DNA from: Zhengitettix transpicula | Taxonomy: Eukaryota > Arthropoda > Insecta > Orthoptera > Tetrigidae | Length of the DNA stretch: 64,000 nt | Assembly (NCBI GenBank): GCA_037074705.1 | Contig: CM073590.1 | Coordinates: 223,764,246 to 223,828,245 of the forward strand | Reading direction: 5' to 3' | Shown here: positions 45,009 to 59,503 of the stretch, piece by piece | Position numbering within the stretch: the first letter of the stretch is position 1 | Layout of the letters: each line of letters begins with the position of its first letter | The notes under the pieces: generated by a model | Databases searched by the model: none | The model's input: only the letters and a program-made list of their open reading frames with translations | Told to the model about the DNA's origin: nothing | Program-made: the position numbers and the translations under genes

Positions 45009-47787
45009 TGACTGAAGTATACAAAAACAAGCAGGAGGGATCACCCTGTATGGGATACTTCAGTCACTAAAGTCAGCTGAACCAACAGTGCTACTCCAAT
45101 CATTTTTTATTCTCGTCAGACAAGAATAACGCAGCTATCACATTGTGACCTAATAAACGACGCTACAAAGCCTTTGTATATTAATTACGGAGAAAATCTA
45201 TGTATATTTCTGAAGTCTGCAAGGTTTAATAACCACCAACCGAGTCCTTCTAAATCACCTAATTTAATATATTCTAACCCTGAGATGTCTCAGTGAAGCA
45301 ACGCCATATTATAACAGCTTATTACCTTTTTCTATTGGCCCTTACAATTACCGGAATTACTTCTATCCTCACAACAAGTCATAATGGAAAAATGGCCACT
45401 CAAACAAAATTAAACTGAGGGGTCTACGAACTGAAGTGGGAAAGTATTAATCTAGACAGTTCCGTGAGGAAATGGCGCGTCAAGGATTGAGAAAGTGTGC
45501 AGTTACCTTTCGTGCATCCGTAGCATCGCTGCATCCGTGGACCAGACAATGTCGGCGTCATCTCTGCTCGAGGAGTGAAGTCTGTATCTGGCGACGACAT
45601 GTTCAATAACATTGACCTTCACGTACACTGGCTGTGCTAAAAGTTTTGATTTCATCCCCCTTTTTAGTCAATCTTCCTGGATCACGAATTATCATTTGTC
45701 CACGAGATCAAGAGTCCTATAAAAATTTTAATTTCCGGAGACGTCTAGTCCGTCTTTCGCAAGCGCGGATCCACACCACGAGTAAAACCAGGCGCCTGTC
45801 TGCTACGTGCTTATGCTCAGATTCCAGGAATTATCTCCCGAAAACTCCCGTCATTGTCAAGAAAGTTATAGATAATCTAGTTCTCGCCCTTCGGTAATAA
45901 ATCTAATAAAGTTAAATTGAATAAAATAGACTAAATAATTATTAAGCTGTCGCGTTATAATAATTATAAATATTATTACGTATGTTTGTAATATTAAGAA
46001 AAAGTTTTTTATAAATCGACAGTCAAATTCAACACTCCTGATTTCAATACTACATTGGAAGTAAGTGCTGATCTCCTTACCAGCTGATAACATCTAGAAG
46101 AAATTAAATTTCTTGCCATGGCTGTAATAACCACTTGCACGATCTTGCTTTTAATTTAATGCAAAGTCGTTCTATCACAATCCGATCTTCTATTCGAGGT
46201 GGTGCATCGTGCAGGACGAGGAAGAACCGCTGTCAGAAAAATCTGCCTAATTCAAAGAATTATTGACTGGCACGAATACAGAACCTTACAGGGAAATGCT
46301 GCGGAGCACGACTTTACACTGGATGAATACCTTCTTCTTTTCACGATTACTGAATTATCGTCCTCTATGCTTGAATTGACTTTTCTTTACTCTTGGATTT
46401 TCCTATTATCCAGTCCTGCAGAAATATTTCTTTAAATACAAAGTTAAGGTAACGTAATGCTTTCATGCTGGCGACTTCCTTCACTTCAAAAAAATAACAA
46501 AACAATAATAAAATAATCTCCAACCCAAATCCCGTGCTGAAGGCGGCAAAGTACTCAGGTCCTTGCATAACAATGATATCATATCGGCGACGGATGCAGT
46601 AACGAATAAAATTATTTAATAATTGTATTTCTATATAATTTTTGATATAACTGCAATTACGATTTTATCATTTAATATAAATTTACACCACAAGAGGTCC
46701 CAAAAATTTAGGGATGAAACGTAGTGTTTATTTTATTATAATGTTTTAAATTTACCATTATAACTTTCTGACTAATTGGATGATGCTTTCTCCATTTCCA
46801 ATATTTTTAAAATAATTAACGGTGTAATAGGTTGAAAATGCTTCACCAGTCCATTGTTAATCTTTTGACCTTCGTCGCACGAATTCTTTTTTATCGTGAA
46901 AATAGTAAATGTAAGATATTTGAAACGTTGCGATTTATGAAAAATACTCTAACTACAGGTTTTAATCTAAGAAAAAAAAATAAGCCAAACTTTTGTAAGG
47001 AAGTTGATTTTATACGTATCCTACTTGGGAGTTTTTCTTTCACATTTTTAACATTAGAAACTTGTTTCTTTTTCTTAAATAGTTGAGAAAATACAATATT
47101 ATGAGGTGACCCTGATGAATATAAGTAAGTAGGCTCTCATTTCGTACTGTGGTTGAGCGGGGCCCTTTGTAACTTATAGATTTTAGGGGGATCGTAAAGC
47201 GTATACAATTAAAGACACAAAATAAATCAATAAATATTCTGATAACTCCAAAATGCGACACTTCAACACCGTTGCTGCCATTAAATAATCATTTACAGAA
47301 TCGATAGCAGGTGTATCGTTAAACTGTACTGCGGTTGTAAATTTTAGTGTGGTCTAATAATGGAGGCGTCCTTCGGAAATGTCTCTGCTCCTCAGTTATG
47401 TCTTCATTGTTCCTTCCTTTTCGTGTTGGACAAATACTTACGGCTTAAAAATAATTCTCGCTGACATAATATTTTTCATATATCAAATCTTGTTTAAAAG
47501 TATCACATTAAAATTTCTTGCATCACTTTAGAAACAAGAGTGTGATGTCAATACCGTAAATTTATATTTATCTCTGAATTACAAATTTAATACACTAAGA
47601 TTTGACTTACGAGTTCCACATATATCGCGTATCCCAGATATTGAGGAAGTTGTGAATGAGTCGCATGCATGTTCTGGATGTCTTTGCGAAATGAACTTGT
47701 GTGTGTTGGTGTAACCATTAGCATATTGTGTGGGTGGTAAGTGCTTCTGTCTACACAAAGGTAGAAGCATTTAGCAAACGTACCAAC

Positions 47788-47960
47788 CAACTCTTTTAGA
47801 GCGGGCTTCAGATTTGGCCTTCGCTCGGAGAGTTCATTCCTTCGTTGTGTGCCGCACTGAGACAAACCGAGCCGACGTGGAGAGAATATTGAAGAAGAAA
47901 CGCGGTCTGCTGAAGGGACTCACTGAGCTGATAAAATGTAGCAAACTATATCGAGGAGAG
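47788..47960 (+). other. Unrecognised coding-like island
   Basis: After a CAACTCTTTTAG acceptor-like site, a frame runs through ASDLAFARRVHSFVVCRTET and then RADVERILKKKRGLLKGLTE, an amphipathic helix pattern. G+C is higher than in the flanks. No donor partner or homology is evident. Confidence 0.15.
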
Positions 47961-48032
47961 TCGAGCCCTTCGTCCGTTCAAATTTTAACTGGGAATCAGA
48001 AATTAATATCCTATTGGTCAAATTGATGGCTG

Positions 48033-48360
48033 AATTTTTTTTTGAGAGTGATAAGCTACATGTGAGATAACCACGTGGTGGCCTCTTCCCTTTAATAGCA
48101 CAGGAACGGATTTGATTGGAGGGGTGCGATAGCCAAAGGTTAATTAACTAGGCCGTCGGGCTATAGTGTAATTACACTACCCGGTGTTCGCAGGACAAAC
48201 CCTAGAGCACCTGAATCACGTATGTCGGGCTCTTGGTACTTGTCCCACGCCTATCCGATGACTGGAGTGGGGATTTCTGGGTCTAAGTGCTGCTTAAGAG
48301 CATCGGTGCTCGTTATTGGCGTCAGTAGGCAGCTCTCCAGAGTTCTCATTATTTCTTTTG
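48033..48360 (-). mobile_element. LINE-like retroposon, old diverged copy (copy 12)
   Basis: The order of blocks is kept (AAGCTACATGTGAG, CCCTTTAATAGCACAGGAA, GCCAAAGGTTAA, GGGCTATAGT, CTACCCGGTGTTCGC, TACTTGTCCCACGCC), with many substitutions and small deletions. Confidence 0.65.
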
Positions 48361-50439
48361 TAGGGCAGCTGGACAGTTTTCTGAACCTTCGATTGAGATG
48401 AGGTTCTAGTGGTGGACATTGTAACTTGCCTTGAGGTACTATACTTTTATCCGTGATAACGTCGTTAACTTATGGTATGTTTAGGTCTGCGTGTAACGTG
48501 CTATTGTTTGCGTGTCACGGTGCGTTTGTTATTGCCCAGGGTATTTATGAATGGATTTTTTGAAATCTTTGACTTGCTTGTACATACCCAAAAAGTTTAG
48601 TTATCGACTTATATGGAAGGATTTTATTTTCAAATCAACGTCTTCCGACCAGTCAACGTGTCTTTTGTTTTTCAATTTTTTTTGGCGTTTTTATCTTTCC
48701 AAACGAGACCATCCTTCAGATAAATACCAAGTTATTTTGCATCAATAAACATTATTTAAGAAAATTTGAGGGCATTTCTGAGAATAAATTTCATTTGTAG
48801 GGATTTTATCTCGTTGATGTTTATTCTGTATTTATGGAGTCATATTATTTTGGTAAATTTGTAGTTATGGATCTTCACGGGTTTGCAAAGGATGACGTTA
48901 TCATCAGCGAGGTCCTTCGTCTTGGCTAAAGATTTCTTGCAACTCATCGCAAGAGAGAGAAAAAAAGAAACAAGACGCAGACTTGTGAGCGAACGCGCAG
49001 AAATATCTACCCAAAAAAAAATTGCCAGAAAAACGTATGCCGGTGATATCTAATTACAATTAAAAATGTCTTGTCATGTTTACTTGAAGGAAGGAGCTTA
49101 TATTTTGGAAACGTTTCAATGTGTCTGTGTTCATGTCCAAATGTCTCCAAACATTCGTTTTCATGTTTTTTCTAAGTCTTTCTTTTTCTTATTCTGTCTG
49201 TCCGCTCAACCTTCAACTTATTACCATATAAGAAAATGTATTCCCGGACTGCAAACTTCAGTGCTCGATAATAAGAGGATTTCCTTTTTTTCTGTCTGTA
49301 GTTTTTCGTCCTCTTTGCTTTGACCATCCTTCTTTCTTCCTTCATAGCAAAAATATGTCACGTCTTTCACCGCATTAAAATGAATTTTAATACTAAGTAG
49401 ATTAATAATTACTAATTTCATGCCAATCTATTAATATAGCTCTGTCCTGAATTGAAAATTACTTACTTTATACCATCTTAAACTGTGACGGTACCTTTTC
49501 TTGTATATGCCGAGTACCAGTTTAAATAATTTCTTTTTTCTTCATATCTCATTAGTTTTATTAATTCTAGTGATACCTCACAGTCTTTCATTTATTTCGT
49601 TGGGGATAGCATTAATAGAAAATTAGCTTGCCACTAGTCTAAGAATTTAACAAATTCCTGTTATCAACCATCAACGTATTTATGTTTTCTTAGTGTTTGA
49701 CTTATAAATTTCATTTTCAACACTTCTATATTCTCCTTGCATGTTTACCAACCGTCAACTTTTCGCATCGTTAGAAAATTGACCAAACCTTTTAATAGTT
49801 CCTTTAGAGATTATCTGTTTTTTAATATCTACCTTCCATTACTAATTCTTATAATCTTTCTCTCACTTTCGAACACTTTTACTTCTACTGCATCATGTTA
49901 AGTAAACTTATTATTACTTAATATCCATAATAATTAATTTAATATCATAAAAGGTAACACGACGTTCCGTCCTCAATATAGGTCTTCATCGGGTATTTAG
50001 GGATTTGAAATATTATAATTTACATACGTTACCTAATTATTCTATTAATATCGGCCAAATATTGATGTTATTTAAATAAATTTTATGTACAATTTCCAAA
50101 AAGGATCGTTGAAACTTCAATATGCATTGTACACCTGGAGCAGTCCTAGATTGAGAACGATACATTGTGCAAATTTTTATTTTATTAAATAATTTGTGTC
50201 TGTTTTGAAGAGTTATAATTATATTGAGGTTTTACCGTTCGTTAAAAATTCTTCGAATTTTCCTCATTATAAACCATCATAATATATTCCTTATTTTTCT
50301 TGAATTCTTGATTTGACGAAAGAGGGCCGGATAATATGCATTCACTATCATACTCCATTTCAAATAGTTGCATTATTTTCTTGATTTTATTCTAGGATCT
50401 ATCATCGGATCCTCTAAACTTTTTTATACTTCGCTTTAT
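48361..50439. other. AT-rich DNA, nothing firm
   Basis: I see only short frames. A minus-strand LADDNVILCK near 48890 slightly resembles a reverse-transcriptase active site but has no supporting context. Confidence 0.55.
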
Positions 50440-50860
50440 TATAAGACTAGCTGGGTGCGCGGCGTTGCCAGAGTTGTCATAATTAAACTCAGCGATATCC
50501 ATAGCTTCAGATTTGACTCCAACTCGGTTAATTTTTCGTTATTTTTATGTAACGCCCCTCCATCCACGTCGCTAAAGCTACTCCCCTTCCATGTCAAGGG
50601 GTTGAAATTATATACAGAAAAACATTGGGAGAAACAGTATAAATTATAATGACCCCGAAAATTTTTATCCGTCGCAAATATCGCCCGTTTTTAGCCTGTT
50701 TGAAAATTTCTACCCCTGGGGGTGGTAGACGTGTCTTACCCCACAGTGTTTGTTTCCGGATTGAAAGAAACACGTGAACGAAATTTGGTCAATTTGCTCC
50801 ACGGGTGAGCTGTGTATGTGGAAGACATACACACAAACAGTCTATTTTATTTACAAAGTG
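50440..50860 (+). repeat. RTE-like LINE 3'-region repeat, copy 1
   Basis: It opens TATAAGACTAGCTGGGTGCG, then GCGTTGCC, and continues with TTTGACTCCAACTCGG and TATTTTTATGTAACGCCCCT. It ends around GGAAGACATACACACAAAC. The same body occurs in reverse at 16141 and forward at 4930. The AGCTG...GCGTTGCC opening is common in RTE-type and similar LINE tails; the clade is not proven. Confidence 0.55.
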
Positions 50861-53287
50861 GATTTATTATTGATGACGGGAAATATAAACTTTATTTGTA
50901 ACAGGCCTTGAAATCTACTTATAATTGTTTCAAGCGGTCAGTGTAGATTTTGAAACTAATCAATTTTAATCATATCTTTTTCTACAATAGAAATTTGCAA
51001 CAAATAATAACTTTATCGAAAATAATTTCTATTTAAAGTGTAAATAAGCAAATTACATTTTTGAGTGAAACCCAAATATAACCATTCCAAATTGCACTTT
51101 TTCTCCTTTTAATTTCTATTACGTAATATTAAATAAAGAAAATACATCCGATAAATAATTTAGTGTGAGATTATTACATTCATTAATAATAAAACAATAT
51201 TTAAAAAAGAATAACTTATCATCGCCCCCCTCCCCCCATCTCTGGCAATGAGCTTCGAAATGTTAAATATTCAACATAATCGCATAATGGTTTTAAAACT
51301 TCATATTTTTATAGTTATCCATTTTCAGTAAACTGAAACTGCTTGTAACTGTTACTCATTGAAGGGCCTTCCCGTACTAGCCATTTTTTTATATCTAAAG
51401 CTTGTGAGTAAATTTTTGTATGTGCGAGCTTCTTTCGGTTTGACCGTCCCACGTCATTGTATCAGCAAGAAGTGAGAATTTTAAACATATATAGTAAGAC
51501 TTAACAAGCCTTCAGAAAACGTTTAACCGTGACAGTCTCGAATGTTACGTTCTGTTATTTACAGTGCATAAATCATGCAGTAAGGTCAAAGAGAAGGACA
51601 AATTATCCTAATTCACCGTTTTAAAACATGCAAATTCTCTCTGCTGCTACGAGATCGCCTAATTGAATTGCAACAGCGCCACTTACAGACCGTCGTGTAT
51701 CGTTCCGTTCGTCTCACAAGTTCGCGGAAGAAATTGCTATGCTAAAATACAACTTACAGCTCATTATACTAATCCAACCCGTTCTTATTTCTTGTATGAA
51801 ATCTCCCCCACCACCACTGTACATTTTCAAAAAAAAATTAAATCTGTAATAATAACAAAATCAAAAAGACTGTGTTAACTCATGCAAATATATAAAACCA
51901 AATAACAGCCTCGCGTATTTATTCTTAAAAATTGACCATCGAATTGTAAATCTAATATATGGAATATCGAAGCAATAGTCGCCATTACATTCAAATTGAG
52001 TTCTGCAACTCAGCAGCAGCCATTTATAACCTACTAGAGTTTATTATAAAAACTGATCTATATAAAGTAATGTAACAACAAAACCTAACATTAGCTTAAA
52101 AAAAATGTAACCTAAATGTAAAAATATAAAACATGTAAGGCGCTAATGACCTATAGGTTAATGCGACTTTAAATCGTTAATAATAAAAAAGATGAAATAT
52201 TATTGAGGTGAGTAACAAACTTCGCATTAGTATAATAAATACATTTATTTATAAAATTATAAAGCCTACTTATTTGTTTCAAAATGTGTCGAAAGCTCAA
52301 TTTTTAAGAATAAATATGTGAGACTCTTGTTTGGTTTTTATATTTGACAAAAATATCGCTAATATATTTGTAAAGGATCTCACGCGTCGTGTCACTATTC
52401 ACTAGGCAACAATGCTTTTGATTTTATTAAGAAGGAAATTGTAAAGGAAAACAGACATAAGTCAATCAGGGAACGGAACGTAGAAGCTGGAAAATTTAAA
52501 CTTAATTTACGTTAGAAATAATTTCCAAGGAACGAAAAGAAGCAAAGAAGTAAAGAGAATTATGAGAAAAAATTATTGGACTTTTAGGAAGTGAGGTCAA
52601 AAAACGTTTGTAAACGTCCGTTTATAGGAAACCGTATTTTGTTTCGTATTTCATGAAGGGAAATTTGTGTGGAAATATTTGATGTGGCTGAGTAAAGAAG
52701 GTGAGTAGTGTAATATTCTGCCATGCGCTGGTCAGTGGTCAGACAGTTTATACACTAAAAGATAGTACATTCCCTTCAGTCTTAATTTTAGCCTTTTGTC
52801 TGTGTTTAAAGATAAAAAGAAACACATATGGGAACTAAATAACAGATATGTACAGGTATTACAAAAGAAAAACGGAAACATAGCAACGATCACTTTGCGA
52901 TGGGCAATTCTGAGTTTAAAGCTCGTTTGTTTGTCCGATATAACACTCTTAACAATGCTTACAATCAGTTTTATAAACTACGCTATATGTTTGCCAGTTA
53001 TTCGGTGTGTTTTAACCAGCTAAATATGGCACAGGCCCGTGGTAGCCTGTGACGTCACGTGGCGGTAAGGATACTCCTCGCTGTTTAGAAGGCTATAGAA
53101 GCATACATTTTAAGTCCTACAATCAGGAGATTTTTGAGCATTTTAGTGCATCAAGACGCAAAAATGAAGCGCCTTTTGCACGTAATTTTGAAATATCCCG
53201 TCAACCCCCACCGTTTCAGTGGTTGCATACATCGTAGGAACCTCTATTACAAGTTTTACTTTTGTAATTTCAGTAATTTCGATTCTG

Positions 53288-53289
<2 letters not shown>
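50861..53289. other. AT-rich DNA, nothing firm
   Basis: A possible LINE tail (GTTAATGCGACTTTAAATCG, near 52158) is the only recognisable piece. Confidence 0.55.
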
Positions 53290-53341
<52 letters not shown>

Positions 53342-53346
53342 TATAT
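53290..53346. repeat. (TA)n microsatellite
   Basis: About 24 AT units lie next to the 3' end of the reverse LTR-like copy at 53347. Confidence 0.95.
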
Positions 53347-54265
53347 TTTAATAGTCAACAGGTAGGCTTTAATTAAATGAAAAGGTAATCAAAATTTAAA
53401 ACATAAAATAAAATTAATTATCAAATTGTGGCTTCAAACTCAAAAACAATTACAATCAAAAATTTTTATATCTCAGGGCCTTTACTGGGTTTGATGATTA
53501 GGACACGATAAATGTAGAATTTAACTAATTAGTAATTCAAAATATAATTTAACTAAAATAAAACAATAATTCAATCAATGAAAAGAAAACTAGAAGAAAA
53601 CGAACGAACGAAATCTGACTTTATCCTTTAATTAGCGTTTACAATATTATTTAAAACTATGTTACTTACGGACTGTCGGTCTGGTACCGGAAAAATCAAA
53701 TTTTACCTCGTTCGGACACTTTTACACTTTAATTTTTACTCATCAGGTCTTGGTTTTCACTGACTCTAATTAATACTTTTTAGTTTGCCAAATGTTGGTT
53801 CTCTGTTCGTTAAGGATATGTTATTCACTCGTTCCGACGATAATTAGACCTTGGATGCAATTACTTGGTCTTCCAAAATTGAAACAATGGTCTAATTTGA
53901 GAACAGAAATTAGACTTCTGCACTCAAAATGTTTATCGATGAATATTTGGATGTTCATTTCACAGACTGCTACTTATAACAAAATTGTTCTAACTGGTCT
54001 CACTGTTCTACAACCGGTATCTGGACTCTTTCTAAATACTTCATCCGTCCACGTCAATCTCTCTTCACCAACTCTATCCTAGCTGGCTGTAGACGTAAAA
54101 CTGACTCAGACTTTCGTGCGCGCAAACGCCATTTTGACTTTTCGACAAAGCAGCCGAGCTCGCTTCTCCATTGTTGCTTTGTTTGATCAGACCGCTATAA
54201 TGGATTTATCAAACAATTCAAATTTTATGTCCAAACAATTACTAGCCTAATTAATTGGCATTACA
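53347..54265 (-). mobile_element. LTR-like element copy 2, reverse
   Basis: This is a minus-strand relative of the elements at 9810 and 61332. It starts TGTAATGCCAATTAA at 54265 and holds GGTACCAGACCGACAGTCC then GTAAGTAAC, a TCAGATTTCGTTCG block and a CAAACCCAGTAAAGGCCCTG block. It ends CTATTAAA, a mutated form of the ATTACA end. It is flanked on both sides by ATAT from TA tracts. No protein frame is recognisable. Confidence 0.55.
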
Positions 54266-55863
54266 ATATATATATTTGCTTACCTCAGCTGTTAAATTTT
54301 ATGAAAATATGTTGTTCTATTTTTTCGAGAAATTGTTTGTAAGCTCCATTGAGTATAAAGGCTTTGTTCGTCCTTCTTTACGTTTAATGTGGAATGCGAT
54401 TAATTTTCTTTAAAAATTCGCTCAGATGAGCTAATAATTTTAATAAATAATATCAAATAAAATAGACTCTTAAGATATATATATATATATATCCGATGAA
54501 CAACCATAATTTTTTAACATATCTAAAAATTTAATCTTTTATTAATTTATCACGGACGTAAAAGAAATCATTTCAGCTTCCCATAGTTATGTTAAAAATT
54601 CGTATTTTTCCATTTATCTGCACGTTGTCCTCTGTAATAATTTTTTACAACTTTTCCTCTCCCACAAATACGTCGGGAAACTTGCCCATTTTATTTTAAT
54701 TCTCTTCGTTCTCCTGTAAATTATACGCTCTTGTAAATCGAACAGTCTTTGTCAAGCTTTATATCGAAGCCCTATAAATTACCAAAACTGTCTATAGTGT
54801 TCTATAATCGCACTGTGACCAGTAAGATATTTGATTTCAACCCTGTTATGGAGTTTGTACCTGGCGGAATTAATTTTGTCCGAATCAATTCAGATTCTTC
54901 ATAATTGAAAGAGCCCCTCCTTAGCCATTCCAGACAGCTAACTTGAGTCACTGTGTACTAATTCAGTGAGTATCGCCTGCAAGCTTGGCCAGTGCATTCG
55001 AAGCTTCGTCGTGTTTGAAGTGAACACATGACGCAATGATGACGTCTCTATCTCAAGGTCAAAGTTAAGACCTCCACACTGGGGCAAGGACGACATAAAA
55101 CACGTCAAACTCTCTAAAAAAAAATTCCATTTTTATTTTCCCTCGAAAGGTGATGAAACACGGGATTTACAAACGTTTCGAATGTTATTTATATTTTGAA
55201 AAAAAATTCAGATAGGCTTTCACCACCTCTCAGGTATTATAGACAGTGTAGCGTTTGATTATTAACCTAGCTGTGCATTACCGTGTTTAACTGGCTATTA
55301 ACATGATGAAACAAACGGAGGAGCAGCAATGATAGTCCCGAGGAAAGTGTTATTAATCCAAAAACAATTCAGATGTCCGTAGTGAATCAAATGTGATTCT
55401 ACTTTCTTCTAATCCTCCACTCTTAACCTTAAATTCTGCAGACCAAAGAAATAAGAAATAGGAAAAGTTTTTGCGTATATCCCGTTGAAATGGACCGCCT
55501 GACAGACACGCCATAGTATTATTTACATAGATATTACAGTTCTTTTTTAAATAAATAAATATACACGTTAGAAACGACACGTTTGCATGAATAATGGAAA
55601 AATAATATTTTTTATACTCTGATTTATAACATCTTCATTGACATCCTCAATAAAATTAATTCATATATATTATGAAATATGATCGACAATTAATAATGCT
55701 ATATTGAGTATATATTTCTTAAACTAATGTATCATAAATTTTTAGATGAATATGAAACAGTTGTTTCGAGACTTGCTGTTTGACTGCATCCTATAAGGAT
55801 GAATTAATTTTATTGTGTCTGTTATTAAAGAGGTTTTAAATCAGTTTATATATACAACTATAA

Positions 55864-55897
55864 ACAGTCTTTCCTAATACACAGTCTTTCCTAATAC
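55864..55897. repeat. 17-bp perfect tandem duplication
   Basis: ACAGTCTTTCCTAATAC occurs twice in a row. Confidence 0.9.
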
Positions 55898-58800
55898 GTA
55901 ATAATACGTCTGTTATTTAATAGTAAAACATAATTATCGATCATAAACAGAAGTATTTTTAAAGTTCAAAACCTTTTTTGTATAATCGGTTATTTAACTT
56001 TTCGTACAAATATTTAATTTAGAATTATTATGATATTATTCATGACTAGTTTGTGATTTGATTTTAAATATTATATTGTTGATAGTTCATTTTATGTTTC
56101 TTACATCATTTAGACAAAGAATTATGTTGGTTTTATTTTTAGATTTATTTTAAACGAAATATATTCGTTTAAATTTGTGATTGTGCCACTTGAGGAAAAG
56201 AAATGGTCAGTTTATGTATATTTATAAAGTTTATATATAAAATTGTAATGTGAAATTTTGATATTGTTGCCTTAACCACTACATGTTTTAGTTATCCGAT
56301 TTATTAAACTTAATAAATCATAATATGTATAATGAGTAATAAACTAAGCTAGTAATATTTATTGCCAGATTGAGGAAACATTTGTAACATCGACAAGCCT
56401 TTCTGTCAGTTCGGATTCAGCCTGAAATACTTACAGAAACGTTTCTGTGCTGTTAAATATAAGAATTAATATTTTTTTATGAATAAAAAGCTTTTGACTT
56501 ATAAAAATATGTCTGTATATGGATGATAATTATATATTACTCTTAAAATGATAAATATAAAGCGTATTTCAGTGGAAGATGTATGATCAAACTTAAATAC
56601 GTCGGATTTAGCACAAAACATCTGTTTCATATTTTACAGTATTTTATAAATTTCAGCATTATTTTCGCCAAGTAATTTACAGTTGTCTACTGGCTGAACG
56701 TAAATGTTTACTGCTTGTCGCTACTTTAGTTGAGTGGAAGAATGCTTTCGTTTCTTCAAGGCAGATCATCCGTCTCCTGGTCTTATCTGCTCTTCTCTGT
56801 TGCTCTTTTCACACTCAAAATCTTATCTTACCCTCTTCTATTAAATATTGACTTGGTTTCTCTTGTTCATAATCCTACTGACGTTCTCCTGACACCTGAA
56901 ACAAAATTTACTGTGCTGCTCGTCCGCACAAGACTTGCCACATCCGCTTAATTTAAAATAGGGTTTGACCGATGCAAAATGTGCAATTAATCAGCCACGT
57001 GGTCCGAAGTCCACGAATAAATATTTTTGGAATACCCGGGGCTTTCTAGCAATAAAAGAGTCTTTATGAATATTTTTCAGAATTATAAGTCATTTTTCAG
57101 TGCGATTTTCTGTTATTAATACTTGACTTGTAACTCTTCCAGAGAGCCCAGAAATTCATGACTGCTTCATCTGCTCTAACTGAATGTAGGTAACGCTTTA
57201 AAAAGCCAAAAGTGCGCTGCTGGTGGGTAACGCTAGGGGGAAAAACAGAAATGCCATTTTCTTCCATGTATGTATGAAAAAACCGTGTACTGCGGTGCTA
57301 AAAATGTAATTGATATTTATCATACTAATGCCGAATATAATAACATATTATAAAATGAACACAATCTGGGGATCGCGTAGGGTGAAATCGTTTGATGTAG
57401 GAGGATGATAATGAATACAGTTATGTGGTGAAATAAACTGTGCAGCTGGTCTCTGAAGTGAGGCTGTGACACTGATTTTCCAATTGGAAGAATGAGCTGC
57501 CGAGGCCAAAGTTCTGACTCAAACAGGACACCAATATCTGTTCTGCGTGGTGAAGAGAACGAATCTTAACGGCAAATATTACATCGCGAAACAACTGGCG
57601 AAAAAAAAAATTTGTATTTTGTGTGTGTGGAAAAAGACGAGCGTTATTACGCTATAAAATATAAATAGATTATAGCTTCTAATACTTAATATTATTATAA
57701 TAAATATTTAAAAGAGTGATATTATTTACATAAATAGTTATACATAAAGCATGAAAAATCACCTTAAATTATGAAATAACTTCGTTTCACTTAAATAAAA
57801 AACCGTCCATTTTTAATGTGGAGTAAATTAACTTATTCATTAAATTAATTATAATTATACGTTATAATTCACTCTCGCGCATTGTCTCATTTTTACCCAT
57901 CTCAAATTTTACTCAGCTGCACCTTGAGTAACAAATATTTACTTTTATTTTTTAATGAAGGACACTGAAGAGGTGTGCAATTCTTTTCAAGTATTTGTTT
58001 GCTTTGTATACATACTCCAAATAATAAAGAATATGTTGATTACAAATTATTCTCTTTATTTTTAATTTACTTAAACAAAATTTATTTTATTTTTATAATG
58101 CAAAAACGGCTTATTATCTTCAAGACGCATTTCGGACTTACAGAATTTTGCAACTGATTTAAAAATTGTCATAAAAATAAATTACGTATTTGAATTTATA
58201 AATTTCTGAACATTCATTGATTGCTCATTTCAGGAAAATAACAATCTTAACGGGTTGTCGAGGGACATAGTTGAGAGTATTGATATGTTTTACCCTCAAA
58301 AATTAATAATCAGTCTCAATTATAAAAAAATCAATATATGATTTTTTTAAATTAATTTTGATTGTCTCAGAAGCTCTGGACAGTTGCCTTACTCATCTAA
58401 CATTAAAGATTAAATATTAATACATTTACAATTTTTACAATTCTAATAATCAAAATAGTTAACACGGTTTTTCATATATTATTAAATATATTTCTATAAT
58501 GACTTATACCTTCAATGCTTAAATGTTCTTTAATTTGATTTTAATTTCACGATTTACAATCGTGTTCCTAATATAATGTGTATTAAAAAACTCCAGTTTA
58601 TACGTTGCTGATGGAAACACTAATGTTCATATTTTAAATAGGAATGATTGTCAAAATTTTATGTAAACATAATGCTATTCATCGTCAAATTTAATTAATT
58701 GCGACAGCATAATTATACCATAAGTATAAGATAAAGCGACGTCTATGATAATTTTAAAAAAATATCGACTTTTAAATTATATATATATATATATATCGAA

Positions 58801-59464
58801 ATTTAAGTGATTATTATGTAGGAAATAATATTTTTTTTATAATTTAGCATATGTTTCCACCAATTTTAGTATTTTCTTGTTTTAAATAAATATGATATAT
58901 ATATATAACAATATATAATAATATAATATCATTCTGAAATATGTAAATAGGTGAAGGACTTTAATTATCTATATCTAGTTTAAAGTTTAAATGATAGGTT
59001 GATAATACTTTCTCTTATAATTGAGACTAATTAATTACCTTTCCAGCCGAAATTATCAATACATGTAATCACGTATCAGACAAAATAAATTAAACACATG
59101 AAAGATATATCGCTGAGAGTTAGCAACGGAATTATGTCTGGACCTTACATTCACCTAGAATCTGATTGAGACACGACCAATTGTAACGCTCGTGTATTAC
59201 TTTTCAATGCAGCGTTTTACGCTTTACCACTAAGTAATTATAGTAGGAAATTTCCATTTTGAAATAATTTCCATACTATTGTGTCCGTTTCTAAATGTAA
59301 AAAAATTACGGGGTCAATAATAGCGTATATTACTATATATGCAAATGTAACTTGTATATTTTATATTATTTTACTCCTCAGAAATAAGAAAAACAAAACT
59401 TCAAATTTTTATAGAAATATTTGCGTTGATTTCCAGGTTTTAATTACATGAGAAATGCAAAGAG

Positions 59465-59465
<1 letters not shown>

Positions 59466-59501
<36 letters not shown>
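59466..59501. repeat. (TA)n microsatellite
   Basis: About 18 TA units with no LTR-like element beside them. It is an apparently empty site of the kind used by the four copies. Confidence 0.95.

Positions 59502-59503
<2 letters not shown>

Larger units (their letters stand above)
42511..48032. other. AT-rich DNA with scattered remnants
   Basis: It contains the decayed foldback arm (44512), the repeat pair member (44935) and the island at 47788. No gene is recognised. Confidence 0.55.

Noticed and set aside
48840..48930. Minus-strand LADDNVILCK, like a reverse-transcriptase active site
   Set aside because: The residues before it do not fit the usual aromatic-Ala-Asp-Asp context, and no neighbouring RT blocks are seen.
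53143..53376. Frames rich in Tyr-Ile repeats on both strands
   Set aside because: They are translations of the (TA)n microsatellite.
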